Shown here: in pieces, positions 12,233-22,840 of the stretch
Layout: every line of letters begins with the position of its first letter
How positions within the stretch are numbered: the first letter of the stretch is position 1
Origin: Uloborus plumipes
Taxonomy: Eukaryota; Arthropoda; Arachnida; Araneae; Uloboridae
DNA length: 64,000 nucleotides
Direction: 5' to 3'
Assembly (NCBI GenBank): GCA_038373865.1
Contig: JAXGGA010004480.1
Location: 23,908-87,907 of the forward strand
Translations under genes and position numbers: made by a program
The notes under the pieces: generated by a model
Seen by the model: only the letters and a program-made list of their open reading frames with translations
The model's database searches: none
What the model was told of the DNA's origin: nothing

Positions 12233-12380
12233 GGTTTCTTGACAAAAACATCGTGACGTCAGCGTGACATTAGCCTATGAAAAACGAGCTAGATAACACG
12301 TCACCGCCTATTTAGCGAATAAGAGGAGATGCTAACTGCTTGTGAGCTCTTATTGGCTCCGTCCGTAGTGACGTTTAGTG
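12233..12380 (+). repeat. dispersed 150-bp repeat with TGACGTCA and CCAAT-like motifs
   Basis: The stretch from GTTTCTTGACAAAAACATCG to about GTAGTGACGT is repeated, with clear but imperfect identity, at about 16402-16548 inside the PIF-type MITE. Both copies keep a CRE-like GTGACGTCAG, AAAACGAGCTAGATAA, GTGAGCTCTTATTGGCTCC (an inverted CCAAT box) and a final GTGACGT. It may be a short mobile element or the ancestral core of the MITE. Regulatory function is not shown. Confidence 0.7.
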
Positions 12381-14158
12381 TCAACTAAAATTGCTATGCC
12401 CGAGATATAGTTTGGACGCCGCAACACATTATTTATTGCAATCATTGAGATATAATTTGGTCAGGGCTGTAACCAGACTCTTGTTTCGGCGAGGTTTTTG
12501 CGAAACGCATTTCTTGAGAAACCTACATGATCGAAACAAATGAAAAAAAATTGCACTTCTATAGTCTAATGATTTTTCTTGTAACATAATATTTGAGAAA
12601 TCAGGAGGAGGGGTGTTACTTTAAGAGCAGTGACTTGAGCAAATGCAAAAGTTGAGAGTTGTATTTCATTGGGGGGGAGGGGGGGGATCTGGAGTACACT
12701 CTCTACATGACTTCCTTGTCCGCTTAATATTTTTTCGACATCCGCAGCAACTACAATGAAAGTAAATATTGCAGCAGCACAGAATGGATACAATTTTCCA
12801 AAAATAATAATTACATTTTTAAGGGAAATTTATAATAATTACATTTTTTCATCAAAAAAGCAGAACAAGAAGTATGTTGTAAACATGTTGTAAACAGTAA
12901 CTAAAATTTCGGAGAGGGTTTAAACCCTAAAAATCTTCCCTTTGCATACGGCCCTGAATTTGGTAGCCTTTTTTTGGTAACGCCTGTCAATCGAATAAAA
13001 TTTTTTGCTTGGTATTAGAATTTTGGTAAGGAATTCTTTTGAAATTCTCAACGTTTGACATAATTTTGACTTACTGAATATTAAATTTACTACGCACATA
13101 AAAATAATGCTTATTATACTTCGTACGGACTGTTTTTTACCAAGCAGTTTTTTGAATATGGAAACAATACGCAAATTAAATACAACTCGATTGATAAAAC
13201 GTGTGTTTGTTTTGGTGCTTTTTCGTTAGATCTTAAGCATTTCACTCGCATTTGCATGTTAAATCTGAAGGTTTAGTTAATTTAATTTCGAATACAGATA
13301 ATGCCGAGCAATGCTAATGTAATTTTAAATGCATAGCTGTCACATTAAAATGCATCATTCAGATTGCATAATTCATTTTAAAGACTTTAATTTTATTCTT
13401 TTAATAAGTTCACTAGTGCTCCACCCACAGAATAAGGCCACGGCCATCCAACCACCTTAATTTAATGCTTATCCATGGTGTAACATAATACCTATCTATG
13501 GGTAGAGTATTAGGAGCACTAGGTGGGTTAACTTTGGGTTACTTCAGATTTTTTTTCTCGTCTTTTTCAAAAACAAGACGAGAACGTCTTATTTTTGAAT
13601 TTCAGTTGGCGTAATCTGCTGTCTTTATTTTTTCCTTGGCGCACTAAAAATTCGTTAGCAATGACATCTACCCTATAAAAAATTGCGTACCCTCAGTTTC
13701 GATATTTTTTTTAAACTACAGCATTGTTGGCAACAATACGAAAGAAAAGAAAAATCATTCCACGTGCTTCTTTATCAATCGTTTGTTTTCTCTAGCGATA
13801 TCAAAATATGGGTACTAATTTAATTCACACTGTCCGATCAAAGAGATGGAGAGAGAAAGAGAGGGAGGGAGTAAACGAAAGTACCACATCCTTGTTCCAC
13901 TTTTAGTGACAGATAATTAGATACAGGTGTCTGACGAATAAATCATTAGCATTTTATTGGGCAAGCAGTAATTGACATTCATATGCGGGACTGCGCTGGC
14001 AACAGCTTTCGAAGAATAATATTCGGAAAATTTAGTCGATTGTATAATAGTGGAGTAGAATAAACAAGGATATGACAAGGGATAAGAAACTTATTCCATT
14101 GGATGTATTCATATGCAAAGTGTTAAATTTAAGCATGTTGAATATTCTTGAATTGCTG
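12381..14158. other. spacer, no gene seen
   Basis: Mostly AT-rich. A weak inverted pair around CTAGTGCTCC (near 13411) and GGAGCACTAG (near 13513) may mark a small degraded element. A GA-rich tract lies at 13846-13872. The open frames at 12.57-13.17 kb have no recognised similarity. Confidence 0.5.
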
Positions 14159-14650
14159 CACTGTAAAAAATGGCAGTTTTTACAGTATAATACAGCAATT
14201 TTATAATAATAAACTGTAAAAAATGCTAATGTTACAGTAATAAACTTTTTTTCTAAATACGCCATCCCTTTGTATATTCAACAACGTTAAATTTAACAAA
14301 TTGCGGGATTACGTATGTGAGAATTTACAGATAAACCCACATGGGTAAACTTCAAATTTGGTATATACAGAAAAAAAACTAATAAACTGCAAAAATTGCT
14401 AGTTTTACAGTTTATTACTGTGCATTTTACAGTTTTAAACTGGAACCTCTACTGCCAGTATTATACCGTTGTTTTTACAGTATAATACAGCTGAATTTTA
14501 CAAAAATAAACTGTAAAATTCCTATCTTTACAGCAAGAAACTGCAAAAATTGCTAGTTTTACAGTTTATTACTGTGCATTTTACAGTTTTAAATTGGAAC
14601 CTCGGCTGTCAGTATTATACTGTAAAAACAACATTTCATTTTTTGAAGTG
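14159..14650 (+). mobile_element. family A MITE copy carrying a small insertion
   Basis: The left end CACTGTAAAAAATGGCAG and right end complement (ATTTTTTGAAGTG) bound the usual ACTGTAAA interior with both GGAACCTC cores. A 133-bp foreign segment (14247-14379) interrupts it. Flanking dinucleotides are TG and CA, not TA. Confidence 0.72.
14247..14379. mobile_element. 133-bp insertion with 9-bp target duplication
   Basis: The insert lies between two exact TAATAAACT copies (14238-14246 and 14380-14388). Its ends are weakly inverted (TTTTTTTCTAAATAC against the complement of GTATATACAGAAAAAAAAC). Nine-base duplications are usual for Mutator-like elements, so a tiny MULE-type MITE is possible. 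A chance duplication of the internal repeat is the alternative. Confidence 0.45.
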
Positions 14651-14879
14651 CATTCGGGCAATTCCACGGTAACAGACGCATCAGTTTTTCACAAAACAGC
14701 TCACAAAGACTAGAAATATGTTAAATTCTTTCTTTATTTCACGATATTATTGAAGAACATGGTTTTTACTACAGTAAAATGCAGTTAAATTTCTAAGATT
14801 TCCCGAAAAAATATTGAAATAACAGCATTTTCTCCGTAACGGACGTATCTCGTAAGATACGTTAGATACGTAAAGATAC

Positions 14880-15037
14880 GTTTATTTACAGTGTAATACA
14901 GCTAATTTTATGGTAATAAACTGCAAAATTGCTAGTTTTAGAGTATTAAACTGAAGTGGCTAGTTTTACAGCTCATTATATCGCTTTTAGTTTTAAACAA
15001 AAACTTCTGCTTTCAAACAATTTATTTTTTTGCAGTG
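14880..15037 (+). mobile_element. partial or degraded family A MITE
   Basis: ACAGTGTAATACAGCTAATTTT, the AATAAACTGCAAAATTGCTAG repeat and the terminal TTTATTTTTTTGCAGTG are recognisable, but the left terminus is lost. It lies 230 bp beyond a complete copy. Confidence 0.55.
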
Positions 15038-15530
15038 CACTCTTTTGAACGCACTCTGTTGATAAACAAAGGTTATGTGCATTATTTAATAAATTCTGCA
15101 CAAATTGGTTTTACACATGTAACTGGGAACTTCCGGTAACTAAGGAGATTCGTGTCTTTTAAAAACCGTTTCCTAGCAACGCCTAAAGCATTGCAGGAAA
15201 GCAATTTTCCACCTACCTTTCACTTAATTGCCTAAAAGTTTCCGCGTTTGATAGGAAAAAAAAGCGCTGTTTTCATGCATTCTTTACAAAGGATTGCTGA
15301 AAGTTTTCTGCCGTTAGGAATAAAAAACGTTTAAGATAATCTTTTATTTTTATTTATTTTTTTTTTACATATTTTTTCAATGATACCTTTTTTACTTTCG
15401 ATGATATGGTAAAGTCAGTTTTTGTCTCAACTTTTGAAATTGAAGGAAATACCAAGATTGAAATTCGTTCCCTCTTAATAAACAAATTACTACTATTAAA
15501 ATCTGTCCGCGTCTGTCTGTCTGTCTATCT

Positions 15531-15556
<26 letters not shown>

Positions 15557-15563
<7 letters not shown>

Positions 15564-16044
15564 AAGCTTGAACTCCTCAAAAACCGCTGAGCGTAGAGAA
15601 TCAAACATAATACCATTCGATTCGAAATTTTCTAAGGAAGACAATAAGACCAACCGCGTAATTGTACGACGTTAATTTGCTGAGATATTAATTAAAACGT
15701 TAATTAAATTCTTTGCACTTTTAAAATTCCAAGACATTTATTTCTTTCCGTTGCCATTTTAAATTAAAGCGTTAATTAAATTATTGAACTATTTAAAATT
15801 CCGTCTGAAGCTTGAACTCCTCAAAAACCGCTGAGCGTAAAGAATCAAACATAATACCATTCGATTCGAAATTTTCTAAGGAAGACAATAAGACCAACCG
15901 CGTAATTGTACGACGTTAATTAGCTGAGATATTAATTAAAACGTTAATTAAATTCTTTGCACTTTAAAAATTCCAAGACATTTATTTCTTTCCGTTGCCA
16001 TTTTAAATTAAAGCGTTAATTAAATTATTGAACTATTTAAAATT
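15557..16044 (+). repeat. 244-bp head duplication inside Helitron copy 1
   Basis: The block starting CCGTCTGAAGCTTGAACTCC at 15557 restarts at 15801 and runs through the same GATTCGAAATTTTCTAAGG and GTACGACGTTAATT landmarks into one 72-bp unit. Copy 2 at 17967 has this block only once. The two repeats differ at very few positions, so the duplication is recent relative to the minisatellite. Confidence 0.85.
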
Positions 16045-16336
16045 CCAAAACTTTTGTTTCTTTCCGTACCTATTTTAAATTAAAGCGTTAATTAAATGGT
16101 TGAACTATTTAAAATTCCAAGACATTTATTTCTTTCCGTTGCCATTTTAAATTAAAGCGTTAATTAAAGTATTGAACTATTTAAAATTCCAAAAATTTTG
16201 TTTCGTTCTGTACCTATTTTAAATTAAAGCGTTAATTAAATGGTTGAACTATTTAAAATTCCAAGACTTTTATTTCTTACCGTTGCCACTTTGAATTAAA
16301 ACGTTAATTAAATTATTGAACTATTTAAAATTCTAA

Positions 16337-16638
16337 GGCAGGGATTCAAGTGAAACAGGCCATCGCAAATTACAATCGCTACTGGAAATGAATTACATTA
16401 GAACGTTTCTTGATAAAAACATCGTGACGTCAGCGTGACGTTTGCCTATGAAAAACGAGCTAGATAAAACGTCACAGCCTACTTGGCGAATAAGAGGAGA
16501 TCGCTGACTGCTTGTGAGCTCTTATTGGCTCCACCCGTAGTGACGTCATGCCAAGTTAAATTGATGATAATGTAATTCACTTCCAGTAGCGATTGCAATT
16601 CGAAGCGATCGCAGTGCTGTTTCACTTGAATCCCTGCC
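16337..16638. mobile_element. PIF/Harbinger-type MITE nested in Helitron
   Basis: Inverted ends GGCAGGGATTCAAGTGAAAC and GTTTCACTTGAATCCCTGCC are flanked by TAA on both sides (16334-16336, 16639-16641). The minisatellite reads ...AAAATTC before and AGACATT after, as in neighbouring units, so the target site can be reconstructed by eye. The arms continue inward through CAATCGCTACTGGAA and GAATTACAT. The centre is a second copy of the 150-bp repeat seen at 12233. Confidence 0.8.
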
Positions 16639-17149
16639 TAAGACATTATCTCTTACCGTTGCCATTTTGAATAAAAACGTTAATTAACTTATTGAACTAT
16701 TTAAAATTCCAAAATATTTATTTCTTTCCGTTGCGGTTTTAAATTAAAACGTTAATTAAATTGAACTTTTTAAAATGAAAGAATGTTATTTTTTTCCATT
16801 GTCATGTTGAATACGTGTTATAACAAAGTTCTAACAATTGTTTTTATTCTAATTATTAATGACATATTTTTTCTCTGGTACCATTTTGAAAATGTGTTTA
16901 TAAATAAAATTGCAATTGCTGTTTTTAGAAGGGACTTTTTTTGGCTGCGATCCAAATATTAAAAGAACTTTCTCGTTTAGAGTTTTGCAATTAATTTTAC
17001 AGGAAGGAAGCGGTTTGGAAATAATTCTTTTTGGTAAGGAATTTTATATGTTATTTAGGGAGAGTGCTAAGTATGCGCTACTTGACATCGTCTTTCTTTT
17101 TGAGGAAGCATGAGCAAATAAACGCGATTGATTCTTTGATGCAGGAAAG

Positions 17150-17345
17150 CTTTTTAGCGAGTCGCTTTAGCGGGGAGTAGTTTGTTTAACTTTTCCTTGG
17201 TGTTTTAAAGGCGAGCCGCCTTGGCGGCGAGTAGTTTATCGAAACTTTCCTCGCTACTATAAAGGCGAGCCGCCTTGACGGCGAGTAAACTATTTAAACT
17301 TTTCTCATTACTTTAAAGGCGAGCCGCCTTGGCGGCAAATAGTTT
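17150..17345 (+). repeat. GC-rich hairpin array near Helitron copy 1 end
   Basis: About 54-bp units each carry GAGCCGCCTTGGCGGCGA or a variant, a perfect or near-perfect inverted repeat (GCCGCC-TT-GGCGGC), separated by AT-rich GTAGTTTATCGAAACTTTCC spacers. One divergent and three clear units precede the terminal GCCCGTGCAACGCCGGGC hairpin. Confidence 0.85.
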
Positions 17346-17400
17346 TCTCAAACTGTTTTCACTACATTACAGCCCGTGCAACGCCGGGCCACGCAGCTAG

Positions 17401-17966
17401 TACATTTATTAATTTCTTACAAACCACAGTTTTCGCAATCAATGATTTAATTTAAACTGAAACTTTTTTTTTTTTTTCGAATTTCTATACTCTGATTGAT
17501 TATTTTGTGTTTTTAAAAGTTTTTATTTTTCATAAATTTCATTCAAATCTTTTTTTTTTTTTTTTTCAATTTATGCCAAATAACATACCGAAACAGCATT
17601 AATAAATCGTACCATTACATGCAATGTAAAAGATATACCATACAGTTATATCATAAATAACTGCATGAAGCAATCATAAAAAGAATATATGTAGTAAAAA
17701 TATGTACACTTGTAATATTTACTTATATTACTCAACAAAAGCGATCGTTTAATAGTCATATTGTTGTTTTTGTTGTTGTTATTATTATTATTATTTTAAC
17801 TTTATTTCAAAGCAGACAAGATGAAAATAAAAAATCATGTCCTAAATGAAAGCATTAAAATATCTTTGGCCCAAGAAATTTTTGAGTCAGATGTGACAAA
17901 AAACAGTTATTCACAAATATTCGGCTTTTAAATTTCAATTCTATTTCAAAAACACACAGAAATTAA
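17401..17966. other. spacer between Helitron-like copies
   Basis: AT-rich sequence with T homopolymers and a short (TTG/TTA) tract at 17761-17795. No gene seen. Confidence 0.6.
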
Positions 17967-17991
17967 TACTATTAAAATCTGTCCGCGTCTT

Positions 17992-18023
<32 letters not shown>

Positions 18024-19650
18024 AAGCTTGAACTCCTCAAAAACCGCTGAGCGTAAAGAATCAAACATAATACCATTCGATTCGAAATTTTCTAAGGAAG
18101 ACAATAAGACCAACCGCGTAATTGTACGACGTTAATTAGCTGAGATATTAATTAAAACGTTAATTAAATTCTTTGCACTTTTAAAATTCCATGACATTTA
18201 TTTCTTTCAGTTGCCATTTTAAGTTAAAGCGTTAATTAAATATTGCACTATTTTAAATTCCAAGACTTTAATTTCTTACCGTTGCCATTTTAAATTAAAG
18301 CGTCAATTAAATTATTGCACTATTTTAATTTTCAAGACTTTTATTTCTTACCGTTGCCACTTTGAATTAAAACGTTAATTAAATTGTTGAACTATTTAAA
18401 ATTCCAAGACTTTTATTTCTTAATGTTGCCATTTTGAATTAAAACGTTATTTAAATTATTGAACTATTTAAAATTCCAAGACATTTATTTCTTTCAGTCG
18501 CCATTTTAAATTAAAGCGTTAATTAAATTATTGCACTATTTTAAATTCCAAGACTTTTATTTCTTACCGTTGCCATTTTGAATTAAAACGTTAATTAAAT
18601 TATTGAACTATTTAAAATTCCAAGAGTTTTATTTCTTTCCGTAGCCATTTTAAATTAAAGCGTTATATAAGTTGTTGAACTATTTAAAATTCCAAGACTT
18701 TTATTTCTTACCGTTGCCATTTTGAATTAAAACGTTAATTAAATTATTGAACTATTTAAAATTCCAAGACTTTTATTTCCTTCCGTAGCCATTTTAAATT
18801 AAAGCGTTAATTAAATTGTTGAACTATTTAAAATTCCAAGACTTTTATTTCTTACCGTTGCCATTTTGAATTAAAACGTTAATTAAATTATTGAACTTTT
18901 TAAAATTAAAGAGTGTTATTTCTTTCCATTGTCATTTTGAATACGTGTTACAACAAAGTTCTAACAATTGTTTTTATTCTAATTATTAATGACTTATATT
19001 TTTTCACTGGTATACCATTTTGAAAATGTGTTTTTAAATAAAATTGCAATTGCTGTTATTAGAAGGGACTTTTTTTGGCTGCGATCCAAATATTAAAAGA
19101 ACTTTTTCGTTTAGAATTTGGCAACTAATTTTACAGGAAGAAAGCGATTTGGAAATAATTGTTTTTGGTAAGGAATTTTATTTGTTATTTAGGGAGAGTG
19201 CTAGGTATGCGCTACTTGACATCGTCTTTTTTTTTTTTTTTTTGAGGAAGCATGTGCAAATAATTCGATTGAGTCTTTGATGCAGGAAAACTTTTTAGCG
19301 AGCCGCTTTAGCGGGGAGTAATTTGTTGGAACTTTCCTTGGTACTTTAAAGGAGAGCCGCCTTGGCGGCGAATAGTTTATTGAAACTTTCCTTGCTACTG
19401 TAAAGGCGAGCCACCTTGACGGCGAGGTAAACTGTTTAAACTTTCCTCATTACTTTAAAGGCGAGCTGCCTTGATGGCGAATAGTTTGTTGAAACTGTCC
19501 TCGCTACTTTAAAAGCGAGCCGCCTTGGCGGCGAGTAGGTTTTTTAAATTTTCCTCACTACTTTAAAGGCGAGCCGCCTTGGCGGCGAGTAGTTTTCTCA
19601 AACTGCCTTCACTACATTACAGCCCGTGCAACGCCGGGCCACGCAGCTAG
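17967..19650 (+). mobile_element. Helitron-like element, copy 2
   Basis: Same order as copy 1: TACTATTAAAATCTGTCCGC start, shorter GTCT tract, single head block, about ten 72-bp TTAATTAAA minisatellite units (18.18-18.90 kb), a 200-bp unique segment, six hairpin units, and the terminal GCCCGTGCAACGCCGGGC-CACGCAG-CTAG followed by T. It lies in the same orientation 566 bp after copy 1. Both copies keep a shared open stretch (16910-17113 and 19044-19230), but its substitutions are mostly amino-acid changing, so it is not treated as a gene. Confidence 0.72.
19290..19600 (+). repeat. GC-rich hairpin array near Helitron copy 2 end
   Basis: Six units of about 54 bp with the GAGCCGCCTTGGCGGCGA inverted repeat or variants. 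Two variants (GAGCTGCC...GATGGCGA and GAGCCACC...GACGGCGA) weaken pairing. The unit number differs from copy 1, so the array expands or contracts. Confidence 0.85.
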
Positions 19651-21000
19651 TAATTAATAACAACTGTGAAGAATTTACGATCTGAAAAAATTGCTAAAAA
19701 TGAAATGAAAAAAAAAGAAACATATGACAATTAACTGATTTTTTTCATGCTTAAAATACGGACGATTATTTTATATCCAAGACACGATTTTTTTTCTTTC
19801 AATAATTGATTTATCTTTCATTAATTTTAATATTCAAATGTCAACAATGACTTTTTTCTCGCTGTCTACTTAAGAGCGAATTAAAATAGCTAACTAAAAT
19901 GAAAACAACAAGAAACTCTGATTGCTTAAGATTGCAAAATTAAGTAGTTATTCATACTTTTCGATGTACTTTAAAAGCAAGGTTTTATTCGAAGAAAATT
20001 TTCATAAACAACTCAGAATTAACTGTTTAAACTCACTTACACAAAGCGTTTAGAATGATTGAAAACTCTTGTTAACATTATCTTTCATTATTTCGAAGCG
20101 AAAACAAGCAACATCAACTTACAACTTACATCATAGGTAATGAACACATGAAGTTGTTTTTGTTTTTTCTTTGGAATGTGTTGTGAGTAATTCTCTTTTT
20201 ACTTGTTCACATTGAATGTTTTTGATACTTGTTCTACATTCAGTTAAATTAAAACTTAAAGCCTTGAAAACAAGTAATGTGAAAACTTAATCTTAAGCTT
20301 TTAGAACTTTTAAAATAAGAATAATCATTTAAATTAAGTTGAAGAGTGTGTGATTTTTCTTTCTCAATTTTTTTAACATGCATTGATGGAAGGTTTTCGT
20401 TATAATTTCGCATTTTAATGATAATTGAGTTTCTCAAGAGAATTCCACAAAAAAAAAAAAAAAATGCCTTGAAGATAAGTATTCCTTTGCAATTAATTAC
20501 ATAATAAGACAGCTTCCTTATAAAAAAGAAATTGTTTCTTTAATTGAAAGATGTTAGAGACAGTAAAGAACATCATTTCTTTATGCTGAATATGCATGTC
20601 CTACTTTTCTTGGCAAGATAATTAGTTCTTTGAAAAATTAGTAACCAAACGTACTTTGCAGTAGCAGAAATTTCAGTTTTTTTTTTTTTTTTTACAAGCA
20701 AAATGAGTGAGTGCTACGCGAGGAATTTTTTAAAAAATGATTCAACTTCCGGTAAATTAAAAGACTATAATTATTCTTTTTTAAAGAGAGTTTCTTTTTA
20801 CAAATAGTTTTAGACATTTAATTTCGGTATTTTAGTGCAGACAAAGAGGATCATATTACGAAAATTAGAGCGATGGTTAAAAAATGTTTTAATTCCCGTC
20901 ACGTGGGTCATACAGACAGAAAAGCCGACAGACACACATTTCCACATATATTTCATAATTTATTTTTTTTTTCAATGATTAGGGAGTTATTTAATTTAGA
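19651..21000. other. AT-rich spacer, no gene seen
   Basis: No recognised element boundaries. CAGACAGAAAAGCCGACAGACACACA at 20909-20935 resembles the GACA tract beside the 61-kb array and may be a relic of the same repeat type. Confidence 0.5.
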
Positions 21001-21185
21001 GGCGCACCGAGTAGCACTTTGGCCGAGTATCCGAGTACCAAGTACTCGGAATTTCACTACTCGGTCGAGTACTGAGTTACCGGGTACTCGGTGCGACACT
21101 TTTTTTACCGCAGTTTCTTTAAAATATAATAAATGAAAGTACCGAGTACTTGGTAACTTGTCTGAATACTCGGTACACCACTCGT
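21001..21185. repeat. cluster of GTACTCGG/CCGAGTAC palindromic words
   Basis: At least eight overlapping copies of CCGAGTAC, GTACTCGG or close variants occur in about 180 bp, opening with GGCGCACCGAGTAGCAC and closing with TACTCGGTACACC. The words are mutually complementary, so the segment can fold in several registers. It resembles the ends of hAT-type MITEs with GCACCGAGTA-like termini, but no target duplication could be fixed. Confidence 0.55.
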
Positions 21186-21618
21186 TAAATGCAATTTACA
21201 TTTTTAAAGCATGATTTTAAGGAGGCATTGGGCCTTCTTTTGCTTGATTTAAAAAAAAAAAAAGTGGGAAAGTAGGCTTAAAAAAAAGCTATGTACGAAT
21301 GAGATCTAAATTTTCCATTCGTCATAATACACCTGGTTGGCATGTGATAAAAATTTCTCCATACCGTCTGCCGGAAGCAAATGGCGCAGCTGAACTGAAG
21401 GGGTATACCAGGGGAGGCCCACCTCAAGGACATTCCAAAACTGAAATTGAGTAATTTACATTACTGCCCTAAAATTCAACTGGTATTTTGATTTTGTTGT
21501 AGCTTTTGTGTGTGTGAGTGTCAGTATTTAGTTTTGTTCTTTCGAGATTTTTAGGTTATATTGTAAATAATAATAATAATAAATAAATTGATTAACTAAT
21601 CGGAATCTCCTCAATATA
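21186..21618. other. spacer, no gene seen
   Basis: Unique-looking sequence with an (AAT)n tract at about 21567-21585. No gene recognised. Confidence 0.5.
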
Positions 21619-22269
21619 CAGGGTGTCCACTCCAATCGTGGACCAATAGCTAATTTCTAAACCGTTAGAGATAAGCATATAGTTTATTTAGGAAAAAATC
21701 TCCAAATTACGAAAGGAATTTTGGGTCCATTCAATGTTTTTCAAAAAATCAAATTTTGAAAGAGTTACGAAATTTAAATTTTTATACAGCCCCCGAGTCC
21801 TATCAATCATATTTAGCAAAACATTCTTGACACTGTAACGTTTAAAACTAAAAAAAAATCACACTTCTACCACAAAAATTGACCGAGTTATGACGTTTTG
21901 AAAAATCAAGATTTTGCATTGTTTTATGACGTCATCGAGAGATCACTTAAGGGACCGTTTGCGAAATCCTTCAAAATCTTGATTTTTCAAAACGTCATAA
22001 CTCGGTCAATTTTTGTGGTAGAAGAGTGATTTTTTTTTAGTTTTAAACGTTACAGTGTCAAGAATGTTTTGCTAAATATGATTGATAGGACTCGGGGGCT
22101 GTATAAAAATTTAAATTTCGCAACTCTTTCAAAATTTGATTTTTTGAAAAACATTGAATGGACCCAAAATTCCTTTCGTAATTTGGAGATTTTTTCCTAA
22201 ATAAACTATATGCTTATCTCTAACGGTTTAGAAATTAGCTATTGGTCCACGATTGGAGTGGACACCCTG
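21619..22269. mobile_element. near-perfect 298-bp-arm palindromic MITE
   Basis: Left arm 21619-21916 and right arm 21972-22269 are each 298 bp and are reverse complements with only two differences that I could find (ACG/GCG near 21777 and CAC/CTC near 21864 as read from the left arm). The loop is 55 bp. The outer ends are CAGGGTGTCCACTCCAATCG and its complement, flanked by ATATA and TATAT, so a TA target is probable. No coding capacity. A TA-target, long-TIR MITE is the best reading. Confidence 0.85.
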
Positions 22270-22840
22270 TATATAGATGCAATATCGTACAAAATAAGTT
22301 GCTGTTTTGAAGTTTTGTGCAATTATTGATTAAAATGCAATAATAATACTTTGGAAAAACAAAACGCACGGATTCAGGTAAGTTTAAAATTTGACCCACA
22401 GGTACGTTCAGAAAAAAAATCAATGAAAAGAAATTATCCATTTTCTTTAGAAACGAGTTAATTTTATATCAATTACTTTCAACACTTGATAGCCCAAGAA
22501 GTCATTTTGATTGCTTGGGTGATATTGGTTTAATACATATTTAAATCAATAATAAAGGAGGGAGTGGGGAGGTGACTACAATTATTAATAAACGTATGTT
22601 GTTAAAAAAATCAAAACATTCTAAGAAATTGTGTCATTATAGAAATAATTGTTCTTCAAATTGTGAAATTTAAAAGCTGTCGGAATGACTGCTTGGACGA
22701 TCCAATGTTAATTGATGTTATACTTTCAGAAAGTTTTCAAATAGCTGTTAGCAATCTGCAACTAGATTTAAAACTACTGAAACATCCTACAGTTGCTAGT
22801 ATCTCATAAGTAGGTAAAGCCTTTTTTTTTTCTTTTGCTC
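22270..22840. other. spacer, no gene seen
   Basis: AT-rich sequence with no bounded repeat or coding frame recognised. Confidence 0.5.

Larger units (their letters stand above)
15491..17400 (+). mobile_element. Helitron-like element, copy 1 (HINE/DINE-1-like)
   Basis: The element begins at TACTATTAAAATCTGTCCGC, continues through a GTCT microsatellite (about 15512-15556) and a conserved GAAGCTTGAACTCCTCAAAA block, then about 72-bp minisatellite units with GCGTTAATTAAA. It ends in GC-rich hairpin units and GCCCGTGCAACGCCGGGC, CACGCAG, CTAG followed by T. A short GC hairpin just before CTAG/T is the Helitron 3' signature. A GTCY microsatellite plus internal tandem repeats is typical of non-autonomous Helentron derivatives such as DINE-1 and mini-me. 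The head block is tandemly duplicated and a PIF-type MITE is inserted at 16337-16638. No Rep/helicase is encoded. Confidence 0.7.

Noticed and set aside
16910..19280. A 67-codon frame kept in both Helitron-like copies (16910-17113 and 19044-19280), as if a small conserved gene
   Set aside because: There is no ATG start, and comparison of the two copies shows about nine amino-acid-changing against two silent differences. That is not purifying selection.
20909..20935. Possible Helitron GACA tract
   Set aside because: Too short and isolated. No CTAG hairpin end or 5' TC end could be located around it.
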